A stretch of DNA of 64,000 bases, from the NCBI RefSeq assembly GCF_009466385.1, contig NZ_WIAQ01000003.1, forward strand, positions 1-64,000, written 5' to 3'. Positions 19,281 through 27,530 of the stretch are shown one piece after another. The translations under genes were made by a program, and so were the position numbers. Positions within the stretch are counted from its first letter, which is position 1. The number at the start of each line of letters is the position of its first letter. Origin of the DNA: Peribacillus tepidiphilus (lineage in GTDB: Bacteria; Bacillota; Bacilli; Bacillales; DSM-1321). The notes below the pieces were generated by a model. It had not been told where the DNA came from. It saw only the letters and a program-made list of their open reading frames with translations, and searched no databases.

Positions 19281-19823
19281 ATGGGAAATTTTCATGCTAC
19301 CACAATATTTGCAGTACAACATAAAGGGAAAAGTGCTATGTCAGGAGACGGGCAGGTTACTTTTGGAAATGCTGTGGTAATGAAACACACGGCCAAAAAG
19401 GTAAGAAGACTATTTAAGGGTAAGGTATTGGCCGGCTTTGCTGGCTCAGTAGCTGACGCTTTTACTCTATTTGAAATGTTCGAAGGAAAGCTTGAAGAAT
19501 TTAACGGTAATTTACAAAGGGCTTCTGTAGAACTTGCAAAACAATGGAGAAGTGACAAAGTATTAAGAAGACTTGAAGCCATGCTAATTGTGATGGATGC
19601 TGAAAACTTGTTACTGATTTCTGGAACAGGGGAAGTAATTGAACCGGATGACGGAATTCTTGCCATCGGTTCAGGTGGTCATTATGCACTTTCCGCAGGA
19701 AGAGCGTTAAAGCGATTCTCGGGCGATCATTTAAGTGCAAAAGAAATTGCTGAAGCAGCCCTTCAAATTGCCGCGGAAATCTGTGTTTACACAAATTCGA
19801 ATATCATCGTTGAAGAACTGTAA
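19281..19823 (+). CDS. hslV: ATP-dependent protease subunit HslV (ClpQ/CodW)
   Basis: HslV is the proteasome-like peptidase that forms a double ring with HslU. The 180-residue protein reads [16 protein letters not shown] at its start, then [18 protein letters not shown] and [15 protein letters not shown]. subtilis CodW is described as an N-terminal serine protease with Ser at position 2. Here residue 2 is Gly, so the nucleophile would have to be one of the internal threonines (Thr7 aligns with Thr1 of E. coli HslV). It is 19 bases after xerC and 27 before hslU. Confidence 0.96.
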   Translation: MGNFHATTIFAVQHKGKSAMSGDGQVTFGNAVVMKHTAKKVRRLFKGKVLAGFAGSVADAFTLFEMFEGKLEEFNGNLQRASVELAKQWRSDKVLRRLEAMLIVMDAENLLLISGTGEVIEPDDGILAIGSGGHYALSAGRALKRFSGDHLSAKEIAEAALQIAAEICVYTNSNIIVEEL

Positions 19824-19850
19824 ATATTCCCTTAAATAGGAGTGGTAATG

Positions 19851-21257
19851 ATGAAAGATAATCGGCCGAATTTAACTCCAAAACAGGTTGTTGAAAAGCT
19901 GGATCAATATATTGTCGGGCAGCGCGATGCGAAAAGAGCTGTAGCCATTGCCTTACGTAATCGTTATCGAAGAAGCCTTTTAAATGAACAATTACGTGAT
20001 GAAGTTGTACCAAAAAACATTCTAATGATCGGTCCGACTGGTGTAGGGAAAACAGAAATTGCTCGTAGAATGGCTAAGCTAGTAGGAGCACCTTTCGTAA
20101 AGGTGGAAGCGACTAAGTTTACTGAAGTAGGTTACGTTGGTCGTGATGTGGAATCTATGGTACGCGACCTTGTTGAAACATCGGTCCGTATTGTCAAAGA
20201 AGAGAAAATGCAAGAAGTTCGTGAACAGGCAGAACAGAATGCAAACCGTAGATTAGTGGAACTATTAGTCCCATCTACTAAGAAAAGCAATCATTTTAAA
20301 AATCCACTTGAGATGCTCTTCGGAAATTCTGCTCAACCAGATCAAGAGGTGAGTCAGACAGAAGATACGAATCTTCAAGAAAGAAGAAGAGAAGTTGAAG
20401 CTAAATTAGCCAGAGGTGAGCTAGAAAAAGAGTTTGTCACTGTTGAAGTAGAAGAACAACCACCTTCCATGTTCGACCTGCTACAAGGATCAGGCATGGA
20501 GCAAATGGGCCTGAATATGCAAGATGCTCTCGGAAGCTTAATGCCTAAAAAGAAAAAGAAAAGAAAACTAACCGTTTCTGAAGCGCGCAAAGTTCTTACA
20601 AACGAAGAAGCTTCTAAGCTTATTGACATGGATGAAGTAACTCAAGAAGCCGTCATGAGAGCTGAGCAGTCAGGAATCATCTTTATTGATGAAATAGATA
20701 AGATAGCAAGCAAATCCTCGGGAGGTTCTTCTGCAGATGTATCACGGGAAGGGGTTCAGCGGGACATCCTGCCAGTTGTGGAAGGATCAACAGTCGTTAC
20801 TAAATACGGTTCTGTAAAGACAGACTACATTCTTTTTATTGCTGCAGGAGCATTTCATATGGCGAAACCGTCTGATCTAATTCCTGAACTTCAAGGGAGA
20901 TTCCCAATTCGAGTTGAATTAAAAAAATTAACGGTGGAAGACTTTGAACGCATCCTTCATGAACCGGATAATGCTCTTTTAAAACAATATGCGGCATTAT
21001 TGGAAACTGAAGGTATACAAATTGAATTTTCTGACGAAGCTATTCGTAAGATTGCTGAAGTGGCATATGAGGTTAATCAAAATACGGATAATATAGGAGC
21101 AAGAAGACTTCACACCATTATGGAAAAACTCCTTGAAGATTTGTCCTTTGAGGCTCCTGACATTACAATGGAGAAAATTTTGATTACTCCACAGTATGTA
21201 GAAGAAAAGCTGGGAAGCATTTCTAGAAACAAGGATTTAAGTCAATTTATTTTGTAA
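19851..21257 (+). CDS. hslU: ATP-dependent protease ATPase subunit HslU (ClpY/CodX)
   Basis: HslU is the AAA+ unfoldase that feeds HslV. The 468-residue protein has [21 protein letters not shown] near the N-terminus and the Walker [10 protein letters not shown] (61-69). An insertion (I) domain follows, with an Arg/Glu/Lys-rich middle (about 140-250). Walker B is [11 protein letters not shown], and the C-terminal domain contains [23 protein letters not shown] 19842, ATG 19848 and ATG 19851 are all in frame; 19851 has the best spacing from TAGGAG. Confidence 0.97.
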   Translation: MKDNRPNLTPKQVVEKLDQYIVGQRDAKRAVAIALRNRYRRSLLNEQLRDEVVPKNILMIGPTGVGKTEIARRMAKLVGAPFVKVEATKFTEVGYVGRDVESMVRDLVETSVRIVKEEKMQEVREQAEQNANRRLVELLVPSTKKSNHFKNPLEMLFGNSAQPDQEVSQTEDTNLQERRREVEAKLARGELEKEFVTVEVEEQPPSMFDLLQGSGMEQMGLNMQDALGSLMPKKKKKRKLTVSEARKVLTNEEASKLIDMDEVTQEAVMRAEQSGIIFIDEIDKIASKSSGGSSADVSREGVQRDILPVVEGSTVVTKYGSVKTDYILFIAAGAFHMAKPSDLIPELQGRFPIRVELKKLTVEDFERILHEPDNALLKQYAALLETEGIQIEFSDEAIRKIAEVAYEVNQNTDNIGARRLHTIMEKLLEDLSFEAPDITMEKILITPQYVEEKLGSISRNKDLSQFIL

Positions 21258-21418
21258 CGAGCGAATATGCAAATTTGTGATTTTAACACTGTATCTTTTT
21301 AAGGGGTACAGATTTAAAATAACCTTTCCTATAGATATCATTTATTTCGTTATAACGATCACATTTTATACATGAAAAAAACTTTGTAATTTTTGAAAAC
21401 GTATAGGAGGAAACCAGA

Positions 21419-22198
21419 ATGAACTTATTAGAAAAAACAAGAAAAATAAATGCCATGCTTCAAAATACAGCTGGCAAACCAGTAAATTTTAAAGAAATGG
21501 CTGAAAGCTTAAGTGAAGTCATTGAATGTAATGTTTTCGTAGTAAGTAGAAGAGGAAAGCTGCTTGGTTTTGCTATTCATCAACAAATTGAAAACGAGCG
21601 TATGAAAAAAATGTTAGAAGACAGACAATTTCCTGAAGGATATACGAACAACCTATTTAATATTAAGGAAACTTCTCCAAACTTGGATGTAAATAGTGAA
21701 TACACAGCATTCCCTGTTGAGAACAAGGAATTGTTCAAAAATGGACTAACGACAATTGTGCCAATTATCGGTGGAGGTGAACGTCTAGGAACTCTCATTT
21801 TAGCCCGTCTTGAGGAGAAGTTCCATGATGATGATCTCATATTGGCTGAATATGGTGCTACAGTGGTAGGTATGGAAATTCTACGTGAAAAATCTGAGGA
21901 AATTGAAGAAGAAGCCCGTAGCAAAGCTGTTGTACAAATGGCAATTAGCTCACTTTCATATAGCGAGTTAGAAGCTATTGAACACATTTTCGAAGAATTA
22001 AAAGGTAACGAAGGTCTTCTTGTTGCATCAAAAATTGCAGATCGTGTAGGAATTACTCGCTCGGTCATTGTGAATGCACTTCGTAAATTGGAAAGTGCAG
22101 GTGTAATTGAATCTCGTTCACTCGGTATGAAAGGAACATATATCAAAGTTCTAAACGACAAGTTCCTAGTAGAATTGGAAAAGTTAAAAAATCATTAA
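21419..22198 (+). CDS. codY: GTP- and branched-chain-amino-acid-sensing repressor CodY
   Basis: CodY represses stationary-phase, amino-acid and, in B. subtilis, motility genes while isoleucine/leucine/valine and GTP are high. The 259-residue protein has the N-terminal GAF ligand domain (1-about 155), a linker helix, and a C-terminal winged helix-turn-helix with recognition region [20 protein letters not shown] (about 203-222). The ribosome-binding site is TAGGAGG. A weak CodY-box-like stretch (21387-21401, about five mismatches to the consensus) lies just before it. It stands directly upstream of the fla/che region. Confidence 0.98.
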   Translation: MNLLEKTRKINAMLQNTAGKPVNFKEMAESLSEVIECNVFVVSRRGKLLGFAIHQQIENERMKKMLEDRQFPEGYTNNLFNIKETSPNLDVNSEYTAFPVENKELFKNGLTTIVPIIGGGERLGTLILARLEEKFHDDDLILAEYGATVVGMEILREKSEEIEEEARSKAVVQMAISSLSYSELEAIEHIFEELKGNEGLLVASKIADRVGITRSVIVNALRKLESAGVIESRSLGMKGTYIKVLNDKFLVELEKLKNH

Positions 22199-22216
22199 TA
22201 AATGACTGTTTAGAAT

Positions 22217-22258
22217 AAAAAAGAGGAGAGGTGCAGAGATGCACCTCTTTTTTATTTT
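22217..22258 (+). terminator. Intrinsic terminator after codY
   Basis: GAGGTGCA (22228-22235) pairs perfectly with TGCACCTC (22240-22247) around a GAGA loop, followed by TTTTTTATTTT and preceded by a matching A-run. Confidence 0.93.
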
Positions 22259-22682
22259 AGACAAAGTATATTTCTGTACATTCAGATTTGAAAGTACAAA
22301 CTATACACCAAATATTCAATCATATATTGTATTTGCAATGTAAAAAGGTTCCAAAGAGAAATTCTAGACGAATACTATTCTGTCTGTAAACGTGAATTTC
22401 TTGCGTGAATTTTTCAAGATTATGCATCAAACTGTAAAAAAATCGTACTAAATTTTAGTTCTTTATACTTATTGACGATTAGTAATCATTTTAATTTAGG
22501 CGTAGAAACGTCAATTTTTTTCAATATTTTCCCAGTTTTTTGGAATTATATATCAATACTTCCTTATATGGACAAAAAAATTACGTAAAAAATTTGTGAA
22601 CATTGAAAAATAGGACGTTTGTACCCGTTATTTTTTCTGTATTTTTCTTTATTATTATGAAAGACATTATGTAATATTATGT

Positions 22683-22705
22683 TGATTTTTGTAAAACAAA
22701 AATCA
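22683..22705. promoter_or_regulatory. Perfect dyad, candidate operator
   Basis: TGATTTTTGT (22683-22692), AAA, then ACAAAAATCA (22696-22705): a 23-base perfect inverted repeat about 90 bases upstream of the candidate promoter. No T-run follows, so it is not a terminator. Confidence 0.5.
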
Positions 22706-22794
22706 TTTATTTGTATTATTTATTACACTTTTGACATTTTCGACAAATATTCACAAAAAAGGAAATCGGTAAAAAAGAAAAAAGGCAGTATACA

Positions 22795-22823
22795 TAGACA
22801 TACCTATACTTATTCATTACAAT
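22795..22823 (+). promoter_or_regulatory. Candidate sigma-A promoter of the fla/che operon
   Basis: TAGACA at 22795-22800, a 17-base spacer and TACAAT at 22818-22823, about 60 bases before flgB. A convincing sigma-D promoter (TAAA, about 15 bases, GCCGATAT) was not found. Confidence 0.55.
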
Positions 22824-22886
22824 AGTTAGTAAAGTTAAAAGGATTTTCAAATTTCGACAATGATTGGAAATATGGAGTGACAAAAT

Positions 22887-23276
22887 ATGAGTTTATTTTC
22901 TGGGACGATTTTAAGGCTTGAGAAAGCATTGGATTATTCTTCTCTTAAGCAAAAAGTCATATCTCAAAATATCGCCAATGCCGATACTCCGAGTTATAAG
23001 GCCAAAGATGTCCAATTTAATAAAATGTTTCAAAGTGAATTGGATTCATTAAAGGCGAATAAAACGGATAAACGACATATTGATTTTAAGCAGACATCTG
23101 GAAATCCAGCAATCATCGTGAAAAAGAATATGATTTACAATCATTCAGGAAATAGTGTCGATCTCGATAAGGAAATGTCTGACTTGGCGACTAACCAAAT
23201 TTACTATAACGCTGTAACGGACCGTCTTGCAGGTAAGTTTCAGTCCCTTCAAACTGTCATAAGGGGAGGTAAATAA
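22887..23276 (+). CDS. flgB: Flagellar basal-body rod protein FlgB
   Basis: A proximal rod component exported by the flagellar type III system. The 129-residue protein has the N-terminal rod signature LKQKVISQNIANADTPSYKAKD (about 21-42, shown in part) and the C-terminal MSDLATNQIYYNAVTDRL amphipathic helix. The ribosome-binding site is TGGAGTG. It is the first gene of the fla/che cluster and lies 2 bases from flgC. Confidence 0.97.
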   Translation: MSLFSGTILRLEKALDYSSLKQKVISQNIANADTPSYKAKDVQFNKMFQSELDSLKANKTDKRHIDFKQTSGNPAIIVKKNMIYNHSGNSVDLDKEMSDLATNQIYYNAVTDRLAGKFQSLQTVIRGGK

Positions 23277-23278
23277 TC

Positions 23279-23737
23279 ATGACGATTTTTCATAGTATGA
23301 ACACTACTGCATCTGCTCTTACAGCGCAACGATTAAGGATGGATGTTATTTCCTCAAATATGGCAAACGTTGATACAACAAGAGGCAAAATAGTTAATGG
23401 TCAATGGCAGCCGTATAAAAGGAAAATGGTTGTTTTTGAACCTAAAGAACAGGGTTTTTCTAGCTTCTTGAATATTGCTATGAATAAAAAAGGCGTTCAG
23501 AACATAGGAGAAGGTTTGAAAGTATCAAAGATCATTGAAGATGAAACACCTTTTAAAATGGTATACGATCCCGAGCATCCCGATGCCAATCAGGATGGCT
23601 ATGTTGCGATGCCGAATGTAGATCCATTGAGAGAAATGGTGGATCTGATGAGTGCTACAAGGTCATATGAAGCGAACGTCACCGTTTTTAACGCTTCAAA
23701 AAATATGATGATGAAAGCCTTAGAAATAGGAAAATAG
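23279..23737 (+). CDS. flgC: Flagellar basal-body rod protein FlgC
   Basis: The 152-residue rod protein has the N-terminal motif ALTAQRLRMDVISSNMANVD and the C-terminal DPLREMVDLMSATRSYEANV, typical of axial proteins that pair as coiled coils. The ribosome-binding site (GGGGAGG) overlaps the end of flgB. FlgB, FlgC and FliE together form the proximal rod. Confidence 0.97.
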   Translation: MTIFHSMNTTASALTAQRLRMDVISSNMANVDTTRGKIVNGQWQPYKRKMVVFEPKEQGFSSFLNIAMNKKGVQNIGEGLKVSKIIEDETPFKMVYDPEHPDANQDGYVAMPNVDPLREMVDLMSATRSYEANVTVFNASKNMMMKALEIGK

Positions 23738-23752
23738 ATAGGAGATTGAAAA

Positions 23753-24064
23753 ATGCAAGGAATCAGTTTTACTCCTAATAGTGCTTTTAAAACGATTGAA
23801 TCAACTAAAGCATTATCCAATTCATATACACCATACGAAGCCCAACAGAAATTTTCGTCCGTATTAAAAGAGTCTATTGAAAAAATTAATGAGGCTCAAA
23901 ACCAATCGGATCAAATGACAGAAAAGCTGATTAGAGGGGAAAACGTAGATTTACATAATGTAATGATTGCATCACAAAAAGCTAGTATTACCCTTCAGAC
24001 TTCATTAGAAATCAGAAATAAGGTAATAGAAGCTTATCAAGAGATTATGAGGATGCAAGTTTAA
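23753..24064 (+). CDS. fliE: Flagellar hook-basal body protein FliE
   Basis: FliE joins the MS ring to the rod. The 103-residue protein has the family's conserved C-terminal half: ENVDLHNVMIASQKASITLQ, then TSLEIRNKVIEAYQEIMRMQV. The ribosome-binding site TAGGAG is 8 bases before the ATG. It lies between flgC and fliF as in B. subtilis. Confidence 0.97.
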   Translation: MQGISFTPNSAFKTIESTKALSNSYTPYEAQQKFSSVLKESIEKINEAQNQSDQMTEKLIRGENVDLHNVMIASQKASITLQTSLEIRNKVIEAYQEIMRMQV

Positions 24065-24143
24065 TCGTTTATCATATATTACCTCAAAAAAGATAGTTAG
24101 ATTTTAAATGAACAAGATTAAAGAGAAAAACCGGGGGATTGTG

Positions 24144-25736
24144 ATGAATGAAAAACTGCAAAACCTAATGTATGGGATAAAAACCTTTTGGACGAGTAGA
24201 AGCAAAAACCAAAAACTAATGTTTATTGGGGCTGTCGTACTCATCATTGTTTCTGTTACTGCAGTTTCAATTCTTGCTTCTAGAACCACAATGGTACCAC
24301 TATATAGTAATCTATCTCCAGCTGAAACAGGTACTATTAAAGAAAATTTGGATGGCAGGGGAATAAAATCTGAAATTGCTGACGGTGGAACAACCATTTT
24401 AGTTCCTGAAGAGAATGTTGATACATTAAAAGTTGAATTGGCTGCAGAAGGAATTCCTGAATCTGGGAGCATTGATTATTCTTTTTTCGGTAAAAATGCC
24501 GGAATCGGTATGACTGAAAATGAATTTAATGTTTTGAAACTGGATGCAATGCAAACTGAGTTAGCAGACCTTATTAAGGGAATCGAGGGTGTTGAAGACG
24601 CAAAAGTCATGATCACCTTGCCCGAAAAAGGTGTTTTTGTAAGTCAAGGAAATGAAGAAGCATCTGCTTCAATTGTTTTGAAAACTAAACCAGGATACAA
24701 ATTTAAAGAAGAAAGTATAAGAGCGCTTTATCATTTAGTTTCAAAAAGTGTTCCAAACCTTCCTACTGATAATATCGTCATTATGAATCAAAATTTTGAG
24801 TATTTTGATTTGAAAAATGAAAATAATTCACAACCCGGTGCTGACTTTGCCACTCAATATCAAATAAAGAAAGAAATAGAACGAGATATTCAAAGACAGG
24901 TCCAGAATATGCTTGGTACTTTGATGGGTCGGGACAAGGTTGTTGTTACAGTATCTGCTGATGTTGATTTTACTCAAGAAAACCGAGAAGAAAATCTTGT
25001 AACACCAGTAGATGAAGAAAATATGGAAGGCATTGCTATTAGTGCCCAAAGGATTACTGAAACCTTTACAGGAAATGGGGATCAAGTTGGCGGTGTTCCT
25101 CAAGGAGAGGATCCTGCTGACTCTTTAGGCTCGAGTTATTTGGAATCTAACGGATCCAATGGCGATTATGAGCGAATCGAAGAGACGATAAATAATGAGG
25201 TCAACAGAATTAAAAAAGAGATTGTTGAAAGTCCTTACAAAGTAAGAGATTTAGGAATTCAAGTAATGGTTGAGCCACCGACTCCTGATGATCCAAATTC
25301 ACTTCCGCAGGAACGTGTAGATGACATTACGAGAGTTCTTGGCACAATCATTAGAACTACGATAGCAAAAGATGAATTAGGACAAGAATTAACAGAAGAA
25401 GATATCAATAATAAAATTGCAGTTACTGTCCAACCGTTTAATGGAAAAATCGAGTTTCCTTCTGATGAGCCGTCATCTCTTCCTTTATGGGCGTATATTG
25501 TTGGTGGAATTCTTTTACTAGCGTTAATTGTGTTAATTTTCTTGTTTATCCGATCTAGAAGAAGACAGGAAGAGGAAGACCTCGTTCTTGAAGAACAAGG
25601 AGCAATAGAATTGCCTGATGTAAATGAAGAGCACGAAACGGAAGGAACATTGAAGAGAAAACAACTTGAAAAGCTTGCAAAAGAAAAGCCTGAGGAGTTT
25701 GCAAAGCTTCTTAGATCTTGGTTAGCAGAGGACTAG
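24144..25736 (+). CDS. fliF: Flagellar MS-ring protein FliF
   Basis: FliF forms the membrane ring on which the C ring and export gate assemble. The 530-residue protein has two membrane segments (about 26-46 and about 445-467). Between them lies a periplasmic-facing YscJ/FliF domain with STVPL-like LASRTTMVPLYSNLSPAETG and the IKGIEGVEDAKVMITLPEKG stretch. The last residues (LEKLAKEKPEEFAKLLRSWL) are the FliG-binding tail. ATG 24144 was chosen because GGGGGA precedes it; an in-frame ATG 36 bases upstream lacks such a site. Confidence 0.96.
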   Translation: MNEKLQNLMYGIKTFWTSRSKNQKLMFIGAVVLIIVSVTAVSILASRTTMVPLYSNLSPAETGTIKENLDGRGIKSEIADGGTTILVPEENVDTLKVELAAEGIPESGSIDYSFFGKNAGIGMTENEFNVLKLDAMQTELADLIKGIEGVEDAKVMITLPEKGVFVSQGNEEASASIVLKTKPGYKFKEESIRALYHLVSKSVPNLPTDNIVIMNQNFEYFDLKNENNSQPGADFATQYQIKKEIERDIQRQVQNMLGTLMGRDKVVVTVSADVDFTQENREENLVTPVDEENMEGIAISAQRITETFTGNGDQVGGVPQGEDPADSLGSSYLESNGSNGDYERIEETINNEVNRIKKEIVESPYKVRDLGIQVMVEPPTPDDPNSLPQERVDDITRVLGTIIRTTIAKDELGQELTEEDINNKIAVTVQPFNGKIEFPSDEPSSLPLWAYIVGGILLLALIVLIFLFIRSRRRQEEEDLVLEEQGAIELPDVNEEHETEGTLKRKQLEKLAKEKPEEFAKLLRSWLAED

Positions 25737-25747
25737 GGGGGAGTAAG

Positions 25748-26767
25748 ATGCAAAAGAAAGACAAAAAAGGTGGACTTACAGGTAAGCAAAAGGCTGCTAT
25801 CCTACTCATTTCCTTAGGCCCTGATGTTTCTGCTTCTGTATATAAACATTTATCTGAAGAAGAAATCGAACGGTTAACATTAGAGATTTCTAGTGTAAGA
25901 AAGGTAGATTCTCAAGAAAAAGAAGAGGTATTAGAGGAATTCCATAATATCGCATTAGCGCAAGATTACATTACACAAGGCGGTATAGGATATGCAAAAA
26001 CCGTTTTAGAAAAAGCATTGGGAGCTGACCAGGCAGCTGCCATCATCAACAGGCTGACTTCATCCCTACAGGTTCGGCCATTTGATTTTGCAAGAAAAGC
26101 GGACCCAGCTCAAATATTAAATTTCATCCAAAATGAGCATCCACAAACTATTGCTCTAATTTTATCTTATTTAGAACCAACCCAAGCGGGGCAAATACTT
26201 TCGGAGTTGCCTCAAGAGGTCCAAGCGGATATTGCTCGAAGAATAGCCATAATGGACAGTACATCACCAGAAATAATAAATGAAGTGGAACAAATCTTGG
26301 AAAGGAAACTTTCTGCGACTGTAACACAGGATTATACACAAACAGGTGGTATAGAGGCAGTTGTGGAGGTATTAAATGGTGTAGATCGAGCTACAGAAAG
26401 AACGATATTAGATGCTCTTGAGATACAAGATCCAGAACTCGCTGAAGAAATCAAAAAGAGAATGTTCGTATTCGAGGATATTGTTACGCTTGATGGCCGA
26501 GCAATTCAAAGGGTTATTAGAGATTCAGATAATGAAGACCTCAAGCTTGCTCTAAAAGTGGCTAGTGAGGAAGTTAAGGAAATTGTATTTAAAAATATGT
26601 CTAAACGTATGGTTGAGACATTTAAAGAAGAGATGGAGTACTTGGGTCCAGTGCGTTTACGTGATGTTGAGGAAGCACAGTCTCGTATTGTAGCAGTAAT
26701 CAGACGACTTGAGGAATCAGGAGAGATTGTAGTCGCTCGTGGCGGAGGGGATGATATTATTGTCTAG
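25748..26767 (+). CDS. fliG: Flagellar motor switch protein FliG
   Basis: FliG is the C-ring subunit that takes torque from the stator. The 339-residue protein has an N-terminal FliF-binding domain (LTGKQKAAILLISLGPDVSA), a middle domain with the EHPQTIALILSYLEP motif (about 130-144), and a C-terminal domain with charged residues for MotA contact (KKRMFVFEDIVTLDGRAIQR). The true start is ATG 25748 with TAGGGGGGAG before it. The stop overlaps the start of fliH. Confidence 0.97.
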   Translation: MQKKDKKGGLTGKQKAAILLISLGPDVSASVYKHLSEEEIERLTLEISSVRKVDSQEKEEVLEEFHNIALAQDYITQGGIGYAKTVLEKALGADQAAAIINRLTSSLQVRPFDFARKADPAQILNFIQNEHPQTIALILSYLEPTQAGQILSELPQEVQADIARRIAIMDSTSPEIINEVEQILERKLSATVTQDYTQTGGIEAVVEVLNGVDRATERTILDALEIQDPELAEEIKKRMFVFEDIVTLDGRAIQRVIRDSDNEDLKLALKVASEEVKEIVFKNMSKRMVETFKEEMEYLGPVRLRDVEEAQSRIVAVIRRLEESGEIVVARGGGDDIIV

Positions 26768-27527
26768 AATTATCAAATCCATCTGGACTAGTCCCAATGA
26801 ACAAAAAAGCAAAGTGATAAAGATCAGATCTTTTCAAGAAAATGTTGAAGACGAGCAGGAGTATGAACATAAACTCGCCGTTGAAGAAAGAGCAGAAAAA
26901 ATCATTGAAGAGGCAAAGAGAGAGGCTGAAAATATTCTCTCTCTTGCCCATCATGAAGCGAATAACATTCGGAAAGAATTGGAGGATGCAAAAAAAACTT
27001 GGCAGGAAATCGAAAAACCTAGACTTATTGAAGAGATATCGACCCAAGCCTTCCAATCTGGGCATGAGCAGGGATTAAAAAAAGGATACGAAGAAATGCA
27101 AGAATCGATTCAGTTCGCTAAAGATATCGTCCAGTCTGCAAGAGAAGAATATCATCTTCATATCGAATCTTCAGAAAAGACTATCTTACATATAGGTATG
27201 AAGGTTGCAGAGAAAATTTTAGGTAAAAAACTTTCCGAGTCAGAAGAAGAATTTTTATCAATCGTCAGAAAAGCAATCAAAGAAGCAAGAGATTATAGGG
27301 AAGTTCAGGTGCATGTGCATCCCGTCCATTACGGATATCTCGTTTCTCAAAAAGAAGAATTGCAAAATATTTTTCCAAAGGGTGCCGACCTATTTATATA
27401 TCCAGATGAAGAACTCCAAGAAACAAGCTGTATAATTGAATCATCTAACGGAAGAATTGATGCGAGTATAGATAGCCAGCTTGAAGAAATTAAACAAAAG
27501 CTTTTTGAGCTTTTGGAAGGAGAGTAA
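26760..27527 (+). CDS. fliH: Flagellar export regulator FliH
   Basis: FliH binds and restrains the export ATPase FliI and links it to the C ring. The 255-residue protein is mostly helical: a Glu/Lys-rich coiled coil (about 40-110) with regularly spaced Ala, then the conserved C-terminal domain (ILHIGMKVAEKILGKKLSES and the end region near INDIASIDSQLEEIKQKL-like helices). The start is taken as TTG 26760, giving MSRIIKS, because GCGGAGGGG stands 9 bases upstream; this overlaps fliG by 8 bases. The GTG at 26739 lies upstream of that site. Confidence 0.92.
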   Translation: MSRIIKSIWTSPNEQKSKVIKIRSFQENVEDEQEYEHKLAVEERAEKIIEEAKREAENILSLAHHEANNIRKELEDAKKTWQEIEKPRLIEEISTQAFQSGHEQGLKKGYEEMQESIQFAKDIVQSAREEYHLHIESSEKTILHIGMKVAEKILGKKLSESEEEFLSIVRKAIKEARDYREVQVHVHPVHYGYLVSQKEELQNIFPKGADLFIYPDEELQETSCIIESSNGRIDASIDSQLEEIKQKLFELLEGE

Positions 27528-27530
27528 ACA

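Larger units (their letters stand above)
22259..22886 (+). other. Fla/che operon control region
   Basis: No gene can be supported in these 628 AT-rich bases. Notable contents: a direct repeat CGTGAATTT at 22391-22399 and 22404-22412 (13-base period); ATTGACG/CGTCAAT arms at about 22471-22515 followed by a T-run; a 10-bp perfect dyad at 22683-22705; and a sigma-A-like promoter at 22795-22823. In B. subtilis this region carries the sigma-A and sigma-D promoters of the fla/che operon and binding sites for regulators such as CodY. Confidence 0.55.

Noticed and set aside
21580-22161. A 193-codon open frame antisense to codY
   Set aside because: It lies entirely over codY, is Ser-rich in the manner of reversed coding sequence, and has no ribosome-binding site or neighbours on that strand.
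22400-22560. Several CodY-box-like sequences upstream of flgB
   Set aside because: The best matches have about five mismatches in very AT-rich DNA, so they are not distinguishable from chance by eye.
22731-22759. TTGACA at 22731 as the fla/che promoter
   Set aside because: The sequence 17 bases on (CACAAA) does not resemble a -10 element.
22830-22870. Sigma-D promoter before flgB
   Set aside because: TAAA motifs are present but none is followed at 14-16 bases by a good match to GCCGATAT; the best (TTCGACAA) has half the positions wrong and a short spacer.
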